Assembly (NCBI GenBank): GCA_002477905.1
Contig: DLLB01000001.1
Span: forward strand, 1 to 19,923
Length of the DNA: 19,923 nucleotides
Source of the DNA: Clostridiales bacterium UBA7573
GTDB lineage: Bacteria; Bacillota; Clostridia; Oscillospirales; CAG-272
Reading direction: 5' to 3'
Shown here: in pieces, positions 1 to 7,384 of the stretch
Layout: the number at the start of each line of letters is the position of its first letter
Numbering within the stretch: position 1 is the first letter of the stretch
Notes under the pieces: generated by a model
What the model was told of the DNA's origin: nothing
Database searches by the model: none
What the model saw: the letters and a program-made list of their open reading frames with translations, nothing else
Translations under genes and position numbers: made by a program

Positions 1-893
1 CAAAGGTGCGCAGCAACATCATGCAGGTGGCGCTGGACTACCTGGCGTGCGGGCTGGACCCGGCGAAATCGACGATTTTCATCCAGTCCACGGTGCCGGA
101 GCTGACCGAGCTGACGTTCTACTACATGAACCTCGTCACGGTGTCGCGGGTACAGCGGAACCCGACCGTCAAGGCGGAGATTCAGATGCGGAACTTCGAA
201 GCCAGCATCCCGGTGGGCTTTTTCTGCTATCCGATCAGTCAGGCGGCGGATATTACGGCTTTCTGCGCAACGACGGTTCCGGTCGGAGAAGATCAGATGC
301 CGATGATCGAACAATGCAAGGAGATCGTACACAAGTTTAACGCTGTGTACGGCGAAACCTTGATCGAGCCGCAGATTGTACTGCCGGGCAATCAGGCGTG
401 CCTGCGCCTGCCGGGGATCGACGGAAAGGCAAAAATGAGCAAATCGCTGGGCAATTGCATCTATCTTTCGGAAGAACCGGAGGAGATCCGGAAGAAGATT
501 ATGTCCATGTTTACCGATCCGACGCACTTGCGCAAGGAAGATCCGGGGCATACGGAGGGCAATCCGGTGTTCATCTATCTGGACGCGTTTTGCCGTCCGG
601 AGCATTTTGCGGAATTTTTGCCGGAATACAGTTGTCTTGACGAGCTGAAAGCACACTATCAGCGCGGCGGTCTGGGAGATGTGACAGTCAAAAAGTTTTT
701 GAATCAGGTGATGCAGACCGAGCTTGCCCCGATTCGGGAACGCAGAAAAGCATGGGAAGCACGATTGCCGGAGGTTCTTGAGATTTTGCGGGAAGGAAGC
801 CGCGTGGCAAAAGAAAAAGCGGAGCAGACACTGCAAAAGGTGCGCCATGCCATGCAGATCGACTACTTTGACAGCGATCACACATTGCTGTAA
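1..893 (+). CDS. trpS: Tryptophan--tRNA ligase, 3' part (5' end outside window)
   Basis: This enzyme charges tRNA-Trp with tryptophan using ATP (class Ic aminoacyl-tRNA synthetase, cytoplasmic dimer). The visible part carries the family's core: the stretch around ALDYLACGLDPAKSTIF, the active-site region SQAADITAF followed by VPVGEDQ, and the KMSKS ATP-binding loop in GKAKMSKSLGN, about residue 140 of the visible part. The C-terminal helical anticodon-binding region follows. The reading frame is open to the left edge (the codon before the GTG at position 6 reads Lys), so the N-terminal Rossmann part with the HIGH-like motif, probably some tens of residues, lies outside the window. The GTG at 6 should not be taken as the true start. 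The stop is TAA at 891-893, followed by a strong terminator. The identification is very secure. Confidence 0.96.
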   Translation, partial: KVRSNIMQVALDYLACGLDPAKSTIFIQSTVPELTELTFYYMNLVTVSRVQRNPTVKAEIQMRNFEASIPVGFFCYPISQAADITAFCATTVPVGEDQMPMIEQCKEIVHKFNAVYGETLIEPQIVLPGNQACLRLPGIDGKAKMSKSLGNCIYLSEEPEEIRKKIMSMFTDPTHLRKEDPGHTEGNPVFIYLDAFCRPEHFAEFLPEYSCLDELKAHYQRGGLGDVTVKKFLNQVMQTELAPIRERRKAWEARLPEVLEILREGSRVAKEKAEQTLQKVRHAMQIDYFDSDHTLL

Positions 894-905
894 TCTTTAT
901 AGAAG

Positions 906-952
906 GTGCTGTCGCGTCCGCATCGTCAGAAGCGGATGAGACGGCACTTTTT
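906..952 (+). terminator. Rho-independent terminator after trpS
   Basis: Arms 906-921 and 932-947 form a 16-position stem with one mismatch and two G-U pairs and a 10-nt loop, followed directly by five T residues (948-952). It sits 12 bases after the trpS stop codon and separates trpS from the M42 peptidase gene, which therefore probably has its own promoter. Confidence 0.88.
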
Positions 953-1012
953 GGATCAATGGTTATAGGACCGAAAAAAAGGATGTCCGAAAAAATACGG
1001 AGGAATCGGAAA

Positions 1013-2083
1013 ATGGGTACGGAAAAAACAGAAAGAAAAGAATATATCGGAAAAGCATATGCCGATTATGCTTGGGAACAGACGGCGGCACTGCTTGCCA
1101 TTGATTCCCCGTCCGGCTATACCGATCGTGCCGCTATGTGGGTACGGGATGCATTTGCCGCGCTCGGATTTTCTGCGGCGATCACGCAGAAAGGCGGGGT
1201 ATTGGTCGATCTCGGCGGAAAAGACGTGTCGGATGCACTGCTTTTGGAGGCGCATACCGATACGCTCGGCGGTATGATCGCCGAAATCAAAGGGAACGGC
1301 AGATTGCGGCTGAGCGCACTTGGTGGGATGAATGCGAACAATGCGGAAGCAGAAAATGTGCGCGTATACAAAAGAGACGGAAGCACCTATGAGGGAACGG
1401 TGCAGCTTTGCAACGCTTCCGTCCATGTCAACGGCGATTATTCGACAAAAGCCCGCACTTGGGACAGTGTGGAGGTTGTGCTGGACGAGGAAGTGCGCTC
1501 CGCAGCGGATACCCGTGCCCTTGGCTTGGAGGTCGGAGACGTGGTTTGCTTTGAACCGCGCACCCGGCGCACTGCGTCCGGCTATCTGAAAAGCCGGTTT
1601 TTGGATGATAAACTTTCGGTGGGCATCCTGCTTGGCTTTGCGAAATATCTGCATGATAATGCGCTTACCCCATCCCGACGCGTATATGCGCATATTACGG
1701 TATATGAGGAGGTCGGACATGGCGGCAGTGCGTCCGTGCCGGCAGGTGTGACCGAAGCGATCTCCGTCGATATGGGATGCGTTGGAGACGGCGTGCAATG
1801 CACGGAGCGGCAGGTTTCCATTTGTGCCAAGGATTCCGGCGGACCTTACAGCTATGCGGTAGTCGGGAAGCTGATCGATGCGGCGAAACGTACCGGAGCG
1901 GATTATGCGGTGGATGTATATCCGCATTACGGTTCGGACGTGGAGGCAACGCTGCGTGCGGGAGCAGATGTCAGACATGGGCTGATTGGTGCGGGCGTTT
2001 ATGCCAGCCATGGCTATGAACGCAGTCATATCGACGGCGTGTGGAATACATTGAAGGCTTTGTATGGGTATTTGTTTGCGTAA
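1013..2083 (+). CDS. M42 family metallopeptidase (glutamyl aminopeptidase/endoglucanase type)
   Basis: A predicted cytoplasmic co-catalytic metal aminopeptidase that trims N-terminal residues from peptides; M42 enzymes form dodecameric tetrahedral particles. It shows the M42 landmarks: His81-x-Asp83 in EAHTDTLGG (metal ligand), an Asp near residue 198 in RFLDDK (bridging ligand), the Glu pair 232/233 in YEEVGHGG (general base and ligand), SVDMG (Asp ligand), and a C-terminal His in ASHGYERSHIDG. The start is ATG 1013 because GGAGG lies at 999-1003, nine bases upstream. An in-frame ATG at 959 lacks a ribosome-binding site and would add 18 basic residues unlike the family. The resulting 356 residues fit the family. 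Substrate specificity cannot be read from the sequence, and some M42 members are annotated as endoglucanases without good support. Confidence 0.9.
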   Translation: MGTEKTERKEYIGKAYADYAWEQTAALLAIDSPSGYTDRAAMWVRDAFAALGFSAAITQKGGVLVDLGGKDVSDALLLEAHTDTLGGMIAEIKGNGRLRLSALGGMNANNAEAENVRVYKRDGSTYEGTVQLCNASVHVNGDYSTKARTWDSVEVVLDEEVRSAADTRALGLEVGDVVCFEPRTRRTASGYLKSRFLDDKLSVGILLGFAKYLHDNALTPSRRVYAHITVYEEVGHGGSASVPAGVTEAISVDMGCVGDGVQCTERQVSICAKDSGGPYSYAVVGKLIDAAKRTGADYAVDVYPHYGSDVEATLRAGADVRHGLIGAGVYASHGYERSHIDGVWNTLKALYGYLFA

Positions 2084-2201
2084 CTATTTATCGTGACTTG
2101 GCACAGGCGTCCTGTCGGGGTGAAAAGATTCATCGCAAGTGGATGGTATGTTTAATTTTTTAGAAGGAAATTTTTAAGAGTAAAAAGGAGACGTCGAAAA
2201 T

Positions 2202-3896
2202 ATGGAGAAAACAGTCTATATAAAAGATTATATTTCCCTGCCTTGTTCCGATGCGGCAGAGGGCATCCGGAAAGCGTTTGAAAAAGCGTTGGAAATCGGT
2301 GCAAGCAGAGTGGAATTCGAAGCAGGCACATACCCTCTGAAAACTTTTGTGGAAGCAGAAACGGATCAGACCGGACATGATGCGGGCGCGGAACCGCAAC
2401 CTGTAAAAGAAGTACACATTTTGATGAAAAACTTTCAAAACATTTGTGTGAGCGGAAAAACGGATCAAAACGGGAATCCTGCGACTGTTCTTACGGGGTT
2501 AAATACAGGTGAGCTTCACGAACTTTTACCGTCCATCCTTTGGGTGGACGGCGGGAAAAACATTACCATTGAAAACTTGAAATTCAAACGTGATCCCGAA
2601 TTTGCTTCAGCCGGGCGGGTTGAAACCGTGATAAACGATACCATCACGCTCCGCGTGTTCGACGGCAACCCGTGTTATGATAATATGGGGACTTATTGTT
2701 TGAATAAATTCACGCCAGACGGTTCCGCCCTTTCGGGCGAAAGCCTGTCTTACGGATTCGGACTTCCAGAGCCGTTTCGTTTGATCGGCGATCGCCTTTT
2801 GTCCTTAAAAGACGCGCATGTTGCGTCTATGGTGAAAGAAAACGATATTATTTCATTTCATCAGGGCGCAAAAACTGATTTTCAGTGCTTCTTTGGCAAT
2901 ATCACCGATCTGCATCTTAAAAATCTTTGGACATCCAATTCCAATGGTTTTGCGCATATTGCGTTTCATATTCACAATTTAACGGTGGAAAATGTGAAAT
3001 TCAAGCCGGAGGGCAATCAGTATTTCACTGCACCGCGTGATGCGTTTAAATTGCATAAATGCAGCGGTAAAATCCGCATTTCGCACATGTATGTGGAGGG
3101 TGTCCGCATGGACGGACAAAACATGCACAGTAACTTTTTCTACCCGCTGACGGTCGTATCCCATGATACTGTTCGCTTTTTCACGGCATATTCCTATCTC
3201 CCGATCCAAAACGGAACGAATATCGAATTTTACTTTGCGGGCGTACCCGAAAAGAAGGTTGCCAAAATAAAACATGTGGTACATGATGGCACCACAATGC
3301 ATCGGGGCATTTTCGGTCAGATTTTCACGGTTACGTTTGAAAAGCCGCTCCCGTATACGATAGATAAAGACACTCTGTGTCTTGCCGCATGTTGGGAACC
3401 CGATTTGTACGAGTGTTCCGATTCTGTTTTTAAAAATATTGCGGGTGCCGGTCATTTGTCCCGGATCGACCACATGCGCATTTCAAATTGTACCTATCAA
3501 AACCTCATGAATTCGGGAATTTTGCTCGGCGCAGAGCTCCCGACGCATATGGAAGGCGGGCACGCGACGGATGTGATCATTTCAGACTGTATCTTTGACA
3601 ATTGTGGTAATACCGCACGCTATAACGCCCGCGGTTGCATCGGGATAAAATCTTCCGGACTTCCTGGTCCGAACAATCAGAATATCCGTATTGAAAATTG
3701 CACATTCCAAAACAGCAATGTCGGAATTGATATTCACGACGCACGGCTTGTTTTTGTGAAAAATTGCAAATATCATAACATTGCCAGTGAAATTTGCATT
3801 GAAAACTCCACCTCAGATGAGATTTACATTGATTCAGATAAAATCGTGGGAGAATCAGAATGCATAAAAAGTCCATTTTGCGTCGGAAACACTTGA
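2202..3896 (+). CDS. Right-handed parallel beta-helix protein, GH110-like, no signal peptide
   Basis: A 564-residue protein opening with a degenerate pectate-lyase-type start (SDAAEGIRKAFEKALEIGA, then VEFEAGTYPL). This is followed by many short beta-helix rungs such as NITIENLKF, HNLTVENVKF, IRIENCTF and VFVKNCKY. The segment DAFKLHKCSGKI (about 279-290) followed by GVRMDGQNMHS (about 301-311) resembles the active-site rungs of GH110 alpha-1,3-galactosidases and related beta-helix glycosidases, where the second motif usually reads G-x-x-D-D-x-x-N-x-H. Here it is M-D-G-Q-N-M-H. There is no signal peptide or anchor, so it should act in the cytoplasm. AAGGAG at 2185-2190 supports ATG 2202. Codon use is more AT-rich than in trpS or M42, suggesting separate acquisition. 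The fold is confident; the glycosidase function is inference. Confidence 0.72.
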   Translation: MEKTVYIKDYISLPCSDAAEGIRKAFEKALEIGASRVEFEAGTYPLKTFVEAETDQTGHDAGAEPQPVKEVHILMKNFQNICVSGKTDQNGNPATVLTGLNTGELHELLPSILWVDGGKNITIENLKFKRDPEFASAGRVETVINDTITLRVFDGNPCYDNMGTYCLNKFTPDGSALSGESLSYGFGLPEPFRLIGDRLLSLKDAHVASMVKENDIISFHQGAKTDFQCFFGNITDLHLKNLWTSNSNGFAHIAFHIHNLTVENVKFKPEGNQYFTAPRDAFKLHKCSGKIRISHMYVEGVRMDGQNMHSNFFYPLTVVSHDTVRFFTAYSYLPIQNGTNIEFYFAGVPEKKVAKIKHVVHDGTTMHRGIFGQIFTVTFEKPLPYTIDKDTLCLAACWEPDLYECSDSVFKNIAGAGHLSRIDHMRISNCTYQNLMNSGILLGAELPTHMEGGHATDVIISDCIFDNCGNTARYNARGCIGIKSSGLPGPNNQNIRIENCTFQNSNVGIDIHDARLVFVKNCKYHNIASEICIENSTSDEIYIDSDKIVGESECIKSPFCVGNT

Positions 3897-3996
3897 AAAT
3901 CTCATAATGTCCATCTAACTACAACAAGGACTTTGTATGCAAATTGCTTGACGAAATACGAAAATTCCAGCTTGCAGGCGGAGAGGGAGGTCGTGC

Positions 3997-5358
3997 GTGA
4001 AAATGACAGAGGAACTGCAATACCGGAAGATGACGCAAACCCCGATCCCGCGATTGATCGTCTCTCTTGCCGCACCTTCCACACTCAGTATGTTGATTAC
4101 ATCCGTCTATAATATGACGGATACCTATTTTGTGTCCAAACTCGGACTCAGCGCGGCGGCGGCAGTCGGTGTGGTGTTTGCGTTGATGTCGCTGATTCAG
4201 GCGATCGGATTCACCATCGGGATGGGGACTTCCTCCTTCATCAGCCGATTCCTCGGAGAAAAAGAGGAAGAAACCGCAAATCGCTATGCCGCCGGTGCCC
4301 TTGCAATGGCGGGGATTCTCGGCAGTGTGCTTGCAGTGGTGGGACTTTTGACTCTGACGCCGTTGATGCGATTGCTCGGCTCGACGGAGACGGCGCTCCC
4401 CTATGCGCGGGAATATGCAAAATATATTCTCATCGGTTCGCCGGTGATGTGTCTGGTGTTTGTATTGAACAATATCCTGCGTGCGGAGGGACATGCCTCG
4501 CTTTCCATGATCGGCGTGGTATCTGGCGGTATTCTCAATATGATCTTGGATCCGATCTTGATTTTCGGATGCGATCTCGGTATTGCGGGTGCGGCAATTG
4601 CGACGCTTGCCGGACAGATCACCAGTTTGTGTTTGCTGATTTCGGTATTTTTCATGGGGAAAACGGTAGTGAAACCGTCCTTTTCCAAAATTCCGCGCAG
4701 CTTCCGTTTCTACGTTTCCATTTTCGCAAACGGGTGCCCTACGCTGTGTCGGCAGGGACTTGCAAGTGTTGCGTCTGCCTTGCTTGCCATTACCGCAAAA
4801 CCTTATGGTGACGGCGCGATCGCCGCTATGACCATCGCTTCCAAGATCTATACGATGATCCGCAGTTGTGTGGTGGGAATCGGTCAGGGGTTTCAGCCGA
4901 TGGCAGGGTATAACTATGGCGCCGGTAGATATGATCGGGTAAAAAAAGGGTTCTTTTTTACTGTCGCACTGGGAAGCGCAGTGTGCGTGATCGCCGCGGT
5001 TGGGTTGGCGTTTTGTGCGCCGAACGTCATTGCTTGGTTCCGGAAAACCGATGCAGAGGTGATCGTGATCGGCGCACGGACACTCCGGTTCTTTTGCATG
5101 GTGCTTCCTTTGCTTGCCTATTCTACTTATGTCAACCAGATGTTGCAATGTCTTGGGAGAAGCAAAAGCGCCGCGTTTTTGGCTTCTTGCCGGCAAGGCG
5201 TCTTTTTCATTCCGCTTTTGCTCTTGCTTTCCCGGTTGTGGGGATTGACCGGTATGGAATGTACGCAGGCGGTGGCGGATTTCCTGACGTTCTGTATCTC
5301 GATTCCGTTTCAGATCGTGTTCTTTCGAAAAGCATTGTCTATTTCTGAAACAGGGTGA
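3997..5358 (+). CDS. MATE family multidrug/metabolite efflux transporter
   Basis: A 453-residue polytopic membrane protein with two homologous MatE halves (roughly residues 20-180 and 240-400) and about 12 hydrophobic helices. It is a predicted Na+ or H+ driven exporter in the cytoplasmic membrane. The first helix region reads PSTLSMLITSVYNMTDTYF, a typical MATE N-half. The second half contains ASKIYTMIRSCVVGIGQG and QPMAGYNYGAGR, also typical. Start choice: GGGAGG at 3985-3990 lies six bases before GTG 3997 and twelve before the in-frame ATG 4003, so either is possible and only two residues differ. It lies 100 bases after the beta-helix gene with no clear terminator or strong promoter between, so co-transcription is possible. 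The substrate is unknown. Confidence 0.92.
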   Translation: MKMTEELQYRKMTQTPIPRLIVSLAAPSTLSMLITSVYNMTDTYFVSKLGLSAAAAVGVVFALMSLIQAIGFTIGMGTSSFISRFLGEKEEETANRYAAGALAMAGILGSVLAVVGLLTLTPLMRLLGSTETALPYAREYAKYILIGSPVMCLVFVLNNILRAEGHASLSMIGVVSGGILNMILDPILIFGCDLGIAGAAIATLAGQITSLCLLISVFFMGKTVVKPSFSKIPRSFRFYVSIFANGCPTLCRQGLASVASALLAITAKPYGDGAIAAMTIASKIYTMIRSCVVGIGQGFQPMAGYNYGAGRYDRVKKGFFFTVALGSAVCVIAAVGLAFCAPNVIAWFRKTDAEVIVIGARTLRFFCMVLPLLAYSTYVNQMLQCLGRSKSAAFLASCRQGVFFIPLLLLLSRLWGLTGMECTQAVADFLTFCISIPFQIVFFRKALSISETG

Positions 5359-5396
5359 AATGCAAGAGGAAAAATTCGTGGGATCTCTTTCTGCAA

Positions 5397-5444
5397 AAAC
5401 AGCGTTTCCACCATTTTGCCGGGTGGAAACGCTGTTTGCTTTTC
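5397..5444. terminator. Bidirectional terminator between MATE and XRE genes
   Basis: Arms 5397-5412 and 5422-5437 form a perfect 16-bp stem with a 9-nt loop. It is flanked by T-rich sequence on the right (+ strand) and by A residues on the left that give a T run on the - strand. It lies between the convergent ends at 5358 and 5481 and can serve both genes. Confidence 0.88.
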
Positions 5445-5480
5445 TGTTGTACTTTTTACAGCTCTTATTCCGTAATTCTC

Positions 5481-6314
5481 TTATTCTTCCGACACAAACT
5501 GCGATACCTCATAGGTGCGCTTTTGCAGAAGATACGCGGCGCATACGACCATATATGCCGCGATTCCACAGTGCCCGCTGATGAGATAGCCGCAACGCTC
5601 CGGTTGGTTTTCTGCAATATATTCCAAAACCCGGTTCTCCGTGAACAGTAAGAGCAGTTCATTTAAGTTTGCGGTAGGAATGCCGGTTTCTTCCGCAAGC
5701 TTTTGCTTGGGCTTCGGACGATCACACGAAAGCGCACAGATCAAAGCCTGTCCCTGTGGTGTGCAGAGCGCGGACAGCACTTCGTTTGTAAGCGGATTTG
5801 GTGAGGGAAGTCGGTGTATCAAATCGGATTGGATGACGCAGGCAATGCCGTCGTCGTCCCAGATCTTTGCGCCGAAAGCGCCGGTGATCCGTAAATTGCC
5901 GCGCGCCTTGCTTGCTTTTTGCAGGGTTTTATCCCCGACTTCCGTAAAGTATAACCCTTTCCACATTTCCCAAAGATCTTTGCCAAGTTCCTTGCGCAGA
6001 TTGCTTTGATATTGCGGCGTGTTGGCGTTTGCCCAAACAAATTCCGTGCCGAGCTGTTCGATTTTGCTTGCGACACTGGAAAGATTGCCGCTTGTCTGCG
6101 TGTCCAGCAACACATCTGCGGAAATGCCGTAAAGATCGCTGATGGCTTTCAGATTGAAACAATCCGGCAGACAGTCTCCGGCTTCCCATTTGGAGATTGC
6201 CTGCGCGGATACGCCGATCTTTTCCGCGGCTATCTCCTGCGTCATGTTAAGTTGTTTTCTGTGATTGCGGAGTTTTTCTCCGAATTGTTTGGGATCTAAT
6301 TGGGTGTTTCCCAT
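5481..6314 (-). CDS. XRE/Cro-type helix-turn-helix regulator with uncharacterised C-terminal domain
   Basis: A 277-residue protein. Residues about 10-65 are a classic HTH_3 domain: FGEKLRNHRKQLNMTQ, then recognition-helix sequence SAQAISKWEAGDCLPD and the closing LYGISADVLL. The remaining 200 residues are a soluble region I do not recognise. It includes a segment around GAKIWDDDGIACVI and a second, winged-helix-like part (ALICALSCDRPKPKQKLAEE followed by LLLLFTENRVLEY). Clostridial genomes carry many regulators of this layout, some with a C-terminal metabolite or sensor domain. ATG 6314 has GGAGG nine bases upstream (CCTCC on + at 6324-6328). No obvious target gene lies next to it in its own orientation; autoregulation is suggested by repeats in its leader region. 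Confidence 0.85.
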   Translation of the reverse strand: MGNTQLDPKQFGEKLRNHRKQLNMTQEIAAEKIGVSAQAISKWEAGDCLPDCFNLKAISDLYGISADVLLDTQTSGNLSSVASKIEQLGTEFVWANANTPQYQSNLRKELGKDLWEMWKGLYFTEVGDKTLQKASKARGNLRITGAFGAKIWDDDGIACVIQSDLIHRLPSPNPLTNEVLSALCTPQGQALICALSCDRPKPKQKLAEETGIPTANLNELLLLFTENRVLEYIAENQPERCGYLISGHCGIAAYMVVCAAYLLQKRTYEVSQFVSEE

Positions 6315-6337
6315 GCTATTTTTCCTCCGAATTTTCT

Positions 6338-6357
6338 CGGTATCGCGATCCGGTATC
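6338..6357. repeat. Direct repeat CGGTATC x2 upstream of the XRE gene
   Basis: CGGTATC occurs at 6338-6344 and again at 6351-6357, a 13-base period, with ATCGCGAT between them. It lies 24-43 bases upstream of the XRE start codon, where a promoter and autoregulatory operator would be expected. Operator function is inference. Apart from this, the stretch 6315-6490 holds no gene, and I see no convincing terminator for the AraC gene that ends at 6491. Confidence 0.35.
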
Positions 6358-6490
6358 TGTATTTTACCATAAAAGCATCCAACTTACAAGGGTATTTTTG
6401 TTGCGTTTTCCATGTATTCCTCTACCTGTGGTTGTTTTTTGCCACAAAAAGCTCCGGCAAAAGGTAAACGGACGCGGGACCATAGCATAA

Positions 6491-7273
6491 TCACAGCCGC
6501 AGAGTGCGCCGGAACGCACTGGGAGACAAACCGGTATATTTTTTGAAACAGTTGCTGAAATAATAGGCATTCTCATATCCGCAAATCTCGGAAATCTCTC
6601 GTACTGTTTTTGCGGTTTCGTTGAGTAATTGAATGGCTTTCTTCATACGAAGTGTTATCAGAAAATGCATGGGTGTCTGCCCGTATGCTTTCGAAAAGCG
6701 CCGGACAAATGCAACGGGTGTCAGCCCAAATGTTGTCGCAAGTTCGGTTAAGGTGATTTTTTGAGAAATAGTTTGGATTAGTTGTGTACGCGCTTTTTCC
6801 ATCCATGGATCAGCGCGGTTGTTTTTGGATAATGAGCTGGAATCCAACTGTATGGCTACGGTATACCAAACGTCAAACAAAAAGTGTAGTTCATACGGTT
6901 GAAAATGGTGCAGGATGACGGAATTCGGAAATGCGTTGAAATCGGTCAAAATGCGTTCAAGGTTCGCAAGGTGTAGTTTGCCGCAGGGATATTGTTTTCT
7001 TGGGATGCCGTGCAGAGAAAAATGCAGAACATATAACGTGACCGGAGTGAGTGCTTCCCGGTGCAGAGTACTTTTGGCAGGGCAGAATACGACATCCCCT
7101 GCTTCTGCACAATCCGGTTCACCGGAGTCAATGGAAAAACGAAACTGTCCCTTTTCACAGAAAAACAGAACTGCCGTATCCAGGCACTCTGAAGCAAACT
7201 CAAATTGTTGCTTTTCTACGAAACGAGCATATAGGGAGATGGCAGGCGTACAGGTAGTAAAAAATCCGGGCAT
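6491..7273 (-). CDS. AraC family transcriptional regulator with N-terminal cupin-like domain
   Basis: A 260-residue regulator. Residues about 15-100 form a cupin-like sensor (AVLFFCEKGQFRFSI, then AGDVVFCPAKSTLH), the usual effector-binding part of AraC proteins that sense sugars. The C-terminal hundred residues contain two helix-turn-helices: ITLTELATTFGLTPVAFVRR, then TVREISEICGYENAYYFSNC, ending in the signature FKKYTGLSPSAFR. It should activate or repress the divergent FAD-oxidoreductase gene, with which it shares a 111-base intergenic region rich in repeats. ATG 7273 has AGAGG eight bases upstream. The inducer cannot be predicted. Confidence 0.9.
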   Translation of the reverse strand: MPGFFTTCTPAISLYARFVEKQQFEFASECLDTAVLFFCEKGQFRFSIDSGEPDCAEAGDVVFCPAKSTLHREALTPVTLYVLHFSLHGIPRKQYPCGKLHLANLERILTDFNAFPNSVILHHFQPYELHFLFDVWYTVAIQLDSSSLSKNNRADPWMEKARTQLIQTISQKITLTELATTFGLTPVAFVRRFSKAYGQTPMHFLITLRMKKAIQLLNETAKTVREISEICGYENAYYFSNCFKKYTGLSPSAFRRTLRL

Positions 7274-7298
7274 AACGAAAACCTCTTAATGGAAATAA

Positions 7299-7304
7299 AT
7301 TATA
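7299..7304 (-). promoter_or_regulatory. Probable -10 box for the AraC gene
   Basis: On the - strand the hexamer is a perfect TATAAT, 26 bases before the start codon. The position 17 bases further upstream has only a poor -35 match (ATATAC), which suits an activator-dependent or weak promoter. Confidence 0.5.
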
Positions 7305-7310
7305 TGTAAC

Positions 7311-7326
7311 AGTATAACATAGTATA
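7311..7326. promoter_or_regulatory. AGTATA direct repeats, candidate AraC operator
   Basis: AGTATA at 7311-7316 recurs at 7321-7326, exactly one helical turn apart, between the divergent -10 boxes. Direct repeats in the same helical phase are the usual arrangement for AraC-family binding. Function is inferred. Confidence 0.4.
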
Positions 7327-7346
7327 TTTTATTTGTAAAGTTATGA

Positions 7347-7355
7347 TGATATAAT
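7347..7355 (+). promoter_or_regulatory. Extended -10 promoter for the FAD oxidoreductase gene
   Basis: TGATATAAT combines a TGn extension (7347-7349) with a perfect TATAAT (7350-7355), 29 bases before the start codon. The -35 region at about 7327-7332 is poor, consistent with activator control by the divergent AraC protein. Confidence 0.65.
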
Positions 7356-7356
7356 A

Positions 7357-7368
7357 GAAATATATTTC
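7357..7368. promoter_or_regulatory. Perfect 12-bp palindrome at the FAD gene transcription start
   Basis: GAAATATATTTC is its own reverse complement and begins two bases after the -10 box, covering the expected transcription start. This is the position of a repressor operator; an AT-rich palindrome by chance is the alternative. Confidence 0.4.
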
Positions 7369-7384
7369 ATTTGGAGGTGTGCGC

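Noticed and set aside
956..2029. Long open frame (357 codons) on the - strand
   Set aside because: It is antisense to the M42 gene, with no ribosome-binding site and an Arg/His/Cys-rich composition with no family resemblance.
3919..5196. Long open frame (425 codons) on the - strand
   Set aside because: It mirrors the MATE gene. The protein is full of His, Arg and Gln with no domain, the usual product of reading hydrophobic codons backwards.
6431..6465. TTTTGCC/GGCAAAA inverted repeat downstream of the AraC gene at 6491
   Set aside because: A 7-bp stem with no T run in the direction of transcription; too weak for a terminator call.
7379..7384. GTG start two codons upstream for the FAD oxidoreductase
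   Set aside because: The GGAGG lies only one base before it, too close; ATG 7385 has a seven-base spacing.
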